Program-made: the position numbers and the translations under genes
Assembly: GCA_026706225.1 (NCBI GenBank)
Contig: JAPOZE010000201.1
Location: forward strand, 1-8,277
DNA: 8,277 bases
Origin: Acidobacteriota bacterium
GTDB taxonomy: Bacteria; Acidobacteriota; Terriglobia; Versatilivoradales; Versatilivoraceae
Direction: 5' to 3'
The notes under the pieces: generated by a model
The model's database searches: none
What the model saw: only the letters and a program-made list of their open reading frames with translations
Told to the model about the DNA's origin: nothing
Part shown: piece by piece, positions 6,466-8,277 of the stretch
Position numbering within the stretch: position 1 is the first letter of the stretch
How the letters are laid out: each line of letters starts with the position of its first letter

Positions 6466-7824
6466 ATGAACCCCGGCGCGCCGAATTCCGGGCTTTGGAG
6501 CGGCAACGTGGGTGACCGCGACATGAGTAGCCAAGACCAGTCAGGTCCCTGGTACCGGGGAATGACCGGCTACCACTGGTGGGTCCTGATCGTGGCCTCC
6601 CTGGGGTGGCTGTTCGACACCATGGACCAGCGCATCTTTGTGCTGGCCAGGGGGCCGGCGCTGGAGGAGCTGCTGCCGGCAGGCACCCCGGCCAGCGAAG
6701 TGACCTGGTACGGCGGGGTGGCGACGGCCGTCTTCATGCTGGGATGGGCCACCGGAGGGTTCGTCTTCGGCATCTTGGGCGACCGCTGGGGACGCGCCAA
6801 GACCATACTGCTGACCATCCTGATCTATTCCGCCTTCACCGGACTCTCCGCGCTGTCGGTGAGCTGGGTCGACTTCACCTTCTACCGGTTCCTCACCGGA
6901 CTGGGCGTGGGTGGAGAGTTTGCCGCCGGGGTCGCCCTGGTGGCCGAGGTCATGCCCGCGCGCGCCCGTGCCCACGCCTTGGGACTGCTCCAGGCTCTCT
7001 CCGCGGTGGGGAACATCCTGGGATCCGCCATCAGTTTCGTGGTCCTGCCGCTGGGGTGGCGCTATCTGTTCATGGTCGGGGTCTTCCCCTCGCTGCTGGT
7101 GGCTGCCGTCAGGCGGAAGCTGAAGGAGCCGGAGGTCTGGCGCAGGGTGCGGGAAAGCGGGAGCGAGCAGCTTCGGAGTCAGCTCGGTTCGGTGGGAGAG
7201 CTTTTTAGCGTTCCGCGTTGGAGGCGCCACACCCTGGTCGGCCTCACCCTGGCGATCTCGGGGGTGATCGGGCTTTGGGGGATCGGATTCTGGTCTCCCG
7301 AGCTGATCCGGGAGGCCTTGGCCGATGTCTCGGCCGAGACCAGGAGCTGGTACGTGAGCATGGGGACCCTGCTCCAGGATGTCGGAGCCTTCGGCGGCAT
7401 TTTCGCCTTCACGCTGCTGACCGCCCGGGTGGGGCGGCGGCCCGCCTTCGTGGTCGCCTTCCTGCTGGGTCTGGGGGCGACCATCTGGACCTTCGGATGG
7501 CTGGAGAGCCCCGCCCAGGTGCTCTGGATGGTTCCCGTGCTGGGTTTCTGCAACTTGATGGTTTTCGGCGGCTACTCCATTTACTTCCCCGAGCTCTACC
7601 CGACCCACCTGCGGAGCACCGGGGTGGGCTTCTGCTACAACGTGGGCCGCATCATCGCGGCCGTGGGCCCCTTGACCCTGGGAACGCTGACGGTCCTCTT
7701 TGAAGAGGCGGGCTTTGCCAGCCCCTTCCGTTCGGCAGCGATTTCTCTGGCCGGCATCTACCTGGTGGGCGTCTGCGTCCTTCCCGTCGCACCGGAAACC
7801 CGGGGCAAACCGCTGCCGGAGTGA
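6466..7824 (+). CDS. MFS transporter, SHS/AAHS/sugar-porter-like
   Basis: A 452-aa inner-membrane protein with about 12 predicted membrane segments. TM1 carries SLGWLFDTMDQRIF (45-58) with acidic D51 and D54, as in proton-linked carboxylate/sialate porters. Motif A is GDRWGR (105-110) with the half-copy ARVGRR (320-325). TM4 has RFLTGLGVGGEF (141-152), YFPELYPTHLRSTGVGF (373-389) matches the second-half conserved loop, and the C-terminus has PETRG (443-447). These place it near the sialate/lactate (SHS), aromatic-acid (AAHS) and sugar-porter families; the substrate is not determinable. The start is uncertain: ATG 6466 has GGAAGG 9 nt upstream and lies 25 nt after the POT gene, while in-frame ATG 6523 (residue 20, MSSQDQSGPWY) better matches the short N-terminus usual in relatives. 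Probably co-transcribed with the POT gene. Confidence 0.9.
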   Translation: MNPGAPNSGLWSGNVGDRDMSSQDQSGPWYRGMTGYHWWVLIVASLGWLFDTMDQRIFVLARGPALEELLPAGTPASEVTWYGGVATAVFMLGWATGGFVFGILGDRWGRAKTILLTILIYSAFTGLSALSVSWVDFTFYRFLTGLGVGGEFAAGVALVAEVMPARARAHALGLLQALSAVGNILGSAISFVVLPLGWRYLFMVGVFPSLLVAAVRRKLKEPEVWRRVRESGSEQLRSQLGSVGELFSVPRWRRHTLVGLTLAISGVIGLWGIGFWSPELIREALADVSAETRSWYVSMGTLLQDVGAFGGIFAFTLLTARVGRRPAFVVAFLLGLGATIWTFGWLESPAQVLWMVPVLGFCNLMVFGGYSIYFPELYPTHLRSTGVGFCYNVGRIIAAVGPLTLGTLTVLFEEAGFASPFRSAAISLAGIYLVGVCVLPVAPETRGKPLPE

Positions 7825-7929
7825 CAGCCCTCCTGTATCCAGCGCATCGATGTGAATCAAAGATCTACTCATGCTTGCCTGAACCTCTTGCAAATTCGGC
7901 AGCGGGACGTTTGCCCTTTGCTGGAAATG

Positions 7930-7979
7930 GCCACAAAAGGCACAAAAACACCAATGGTGACTTTTGTGCTTTTGGTGGT
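7930..7979. repeat. imperfect inverted repeat built on CACAAAA units
   Basis: The left arm contains CACAAAA twice with a 9-nt period (7932-7938 and 7941-7947). The right arm is its near reverse complement (CTTTTGTGCTTTTGG at 7961-7975). CACC-AAT-GGTG (7949-7959) forms the tip, giving a roughly 50-nt cruciform or hairpin with small bulges. It begins about 105 nt after the MFS stop. No U-run follows, so it is not a standard terminator. Similar CACAAAA-type units recur between genes in several GC-rich bacterial phyla (from memory). Confidence 0.6.
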
Positions 7980-7994
7980 GAACCCGCATTTCTC

Positions 7995-8011
7995 ACCGGG
8001 TCGCACCCGGT
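7995..8011. repeat. perfect stem-loop ACCGGGT-CGC-ACCCGGT
   Basis: Perfect 7-bp arms with a 3-nt loop. On the plus strand it is followed by an A-rich run rather than U, so intrinsic termination is unlikely. It might protect the 3' end of the POT-MFS transcript. Confidence 0.5.
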
Positions 8012-8164
8012 ATTGAAAAAGGCCCTCTACCGAGCCTTATGAAAAATGCAGAACATTGAACCGGTTTCCAGCCACCAAGCGCAGGCGTTTGTTTCAGACA
8101 AGTACCGCCCCCCTGATGGGCAGATCATACGAGGAAGAAACTTCTGATCGTTTTTAAAGGCGAA

Positions 8165-8183
8165 CCACGAATGGACACGAATA
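8165..8183. repeat. CACGAAT short-period intergenic repeat
   Basis: CACGAAT occurs at 8166-8172 and 8176-8182, a 10-bp period, within CCACGAATGGACACGAATA. It has the same layout as the CACAAAA pair at 7931-7947. I recognise this as a common interspersed intergenic motif in several phyla; spurious translations containing IRVHSWF derive from it. Confidence 0.55.
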
Positions 8184-8237
8184 ACGATGGAGCTCCTTTG
8201 GTGGGACGGGGTCAGGGGATGAAGCCCACCCGGGAGC

Positions 8238-8254
8238 GCGGGCGTCCCGCCCGC
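8238..8254. repeat. GCGGGCG-TCC-CGCCCGC palindrome, interspersed repeat type
   Basis: Perfect 7-bp arms with a 3-nt loop, embedded in GGGAGCGCGGGCGTCCCGCC. It matches a widespread intergenic palindrome I recall from several GC-rich phyla, whose false translation reads AGGTPALPG. Function unknown. Confidence 0.55.
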
Positions 8255-8277
8255 ATGCACCGCCGTCGCGAGCCGCT

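Larger units (their letters stand above)
7825..8277. other. gene-free intergenic tail rich in short repeats
   Basis: No frame here resembles a protein. Apart from its last 60 bases, the stretch is visibly less GC-rich than the genes. It contains an imperfect long hairpin (7930-7979), a compact perfect stem-loop (7995-8011), a CACGAAT 10-bp-period repeat (8165-8183) and a GCGGGCG palindrome (8238-8254). No tRNA, canonical terminator or transposase fragment was found. Confidence 0.7.

Noticed and set aside
4272..6524. 750-codon minus-strand frame opposite the POT gene
   Set aside because: His/Gln/Gly/Arg-rich composition with no hydrophobic core or motif; the plus strand carries complete POT motifs.
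6541..7989. 482-codon minus-strand frame opposite the MFS gene
   Set aside because: Antisense shadow with low-complexity, Gln/Gly/Pro-rich translation.
7821..8042. 73-codon plus-strand frame starting with GTG overlapping the MFS stop
   Set aside because: No ribosome site; its middle is a translation of the CACAAAA repeat hairpin.
8123..8155. Possible intrinsic terminator: GATCA/TGATC and GAAG/CTTC stems followed by GTTTTT
   Set aside because: Stems are only 4-5 bp with a 6-nt bulge, AT-rich, and about 300 nt beyond the last gene; too weak to call.
8027..8260. 77-codon minus-strand frame at the right end
   Set aside because: Its N-terminus and the IRVHSWF segment are false translations of common intergenic repeats.

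Overview
A GC-rich bacterial chromosome segment, probably from an uncultured soil or marine lineage. Separate cofG and cofH genes (not the fused fbiC of Actinobacteria), a stand-alone tandem SagB-type oxidoreductase, large POT-type and SHS/AAHS-like transporters, and short intergenic repeats of the CACGAAT/CACAAAA and GCGGGCG types would fit Acidobacteriota. That placement is an inference from gene style; no marker gene is present.

Left arm (1-3953, all minus strand): five tightly spaced genes that look like one operon. In transcription order they are a PPOX/FDOR-type flavin or F420 oxidoreductase (3953-3462), a tandem-domain SagB/ThcOx-like nitroreductase (3420-1876), a thioredoxin-like [2Fe-2S] ferredoxin (1806-1432), cofG (1422-277) and the first 94 codons of cofH (283-1, cut by the window edge). 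CofG and CofH are the two radical-SAM enzymes that build Fo, the deazaflavin chromophore of coenzyme F420. The operon therefore joins deazaflavin synthesis to two probable flavin/deazaflavin redox enzymes and an electron carrier. A 9-bp GC-rich stem-loop lies between the SagB-like gene and the ferredoxin gene.

Centre (3954-4325): a 372-bp divergent intergenic region. It has a perfect TATAAT -10 box on the minus strand, two short perfect inverted repeats in the predicted leader of the left operon, and a TTGCAA-17-TATGCT promoter candidate on the plus strand.

Right arm (4326-7824, plus strand): two inner-membrane transporters in tandem, a POT-family proton-coupled oligopeptide transporter and an MFS transporter of the SHS/AAHS/sugar-porter type. 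They are 25 nt apart and probably co-transcribed. The POT protein is unusually long (704 aa), with an extra hydrophobic pair and an inserted hydrophilic region of about 130 residues between TM7 and TM8.

Right end (7825-8277): a gene-free 453-bp tail, visibly less GC-rich than the genes through most of its length, containing several short inverted and periodic repeats. I see no RNA genes, CRISPR arrays, insertion sequences or transposase fragments. The most interesting content is the left operon as a possible deazaflavin-linked redox module and the enlarged POT transporter.
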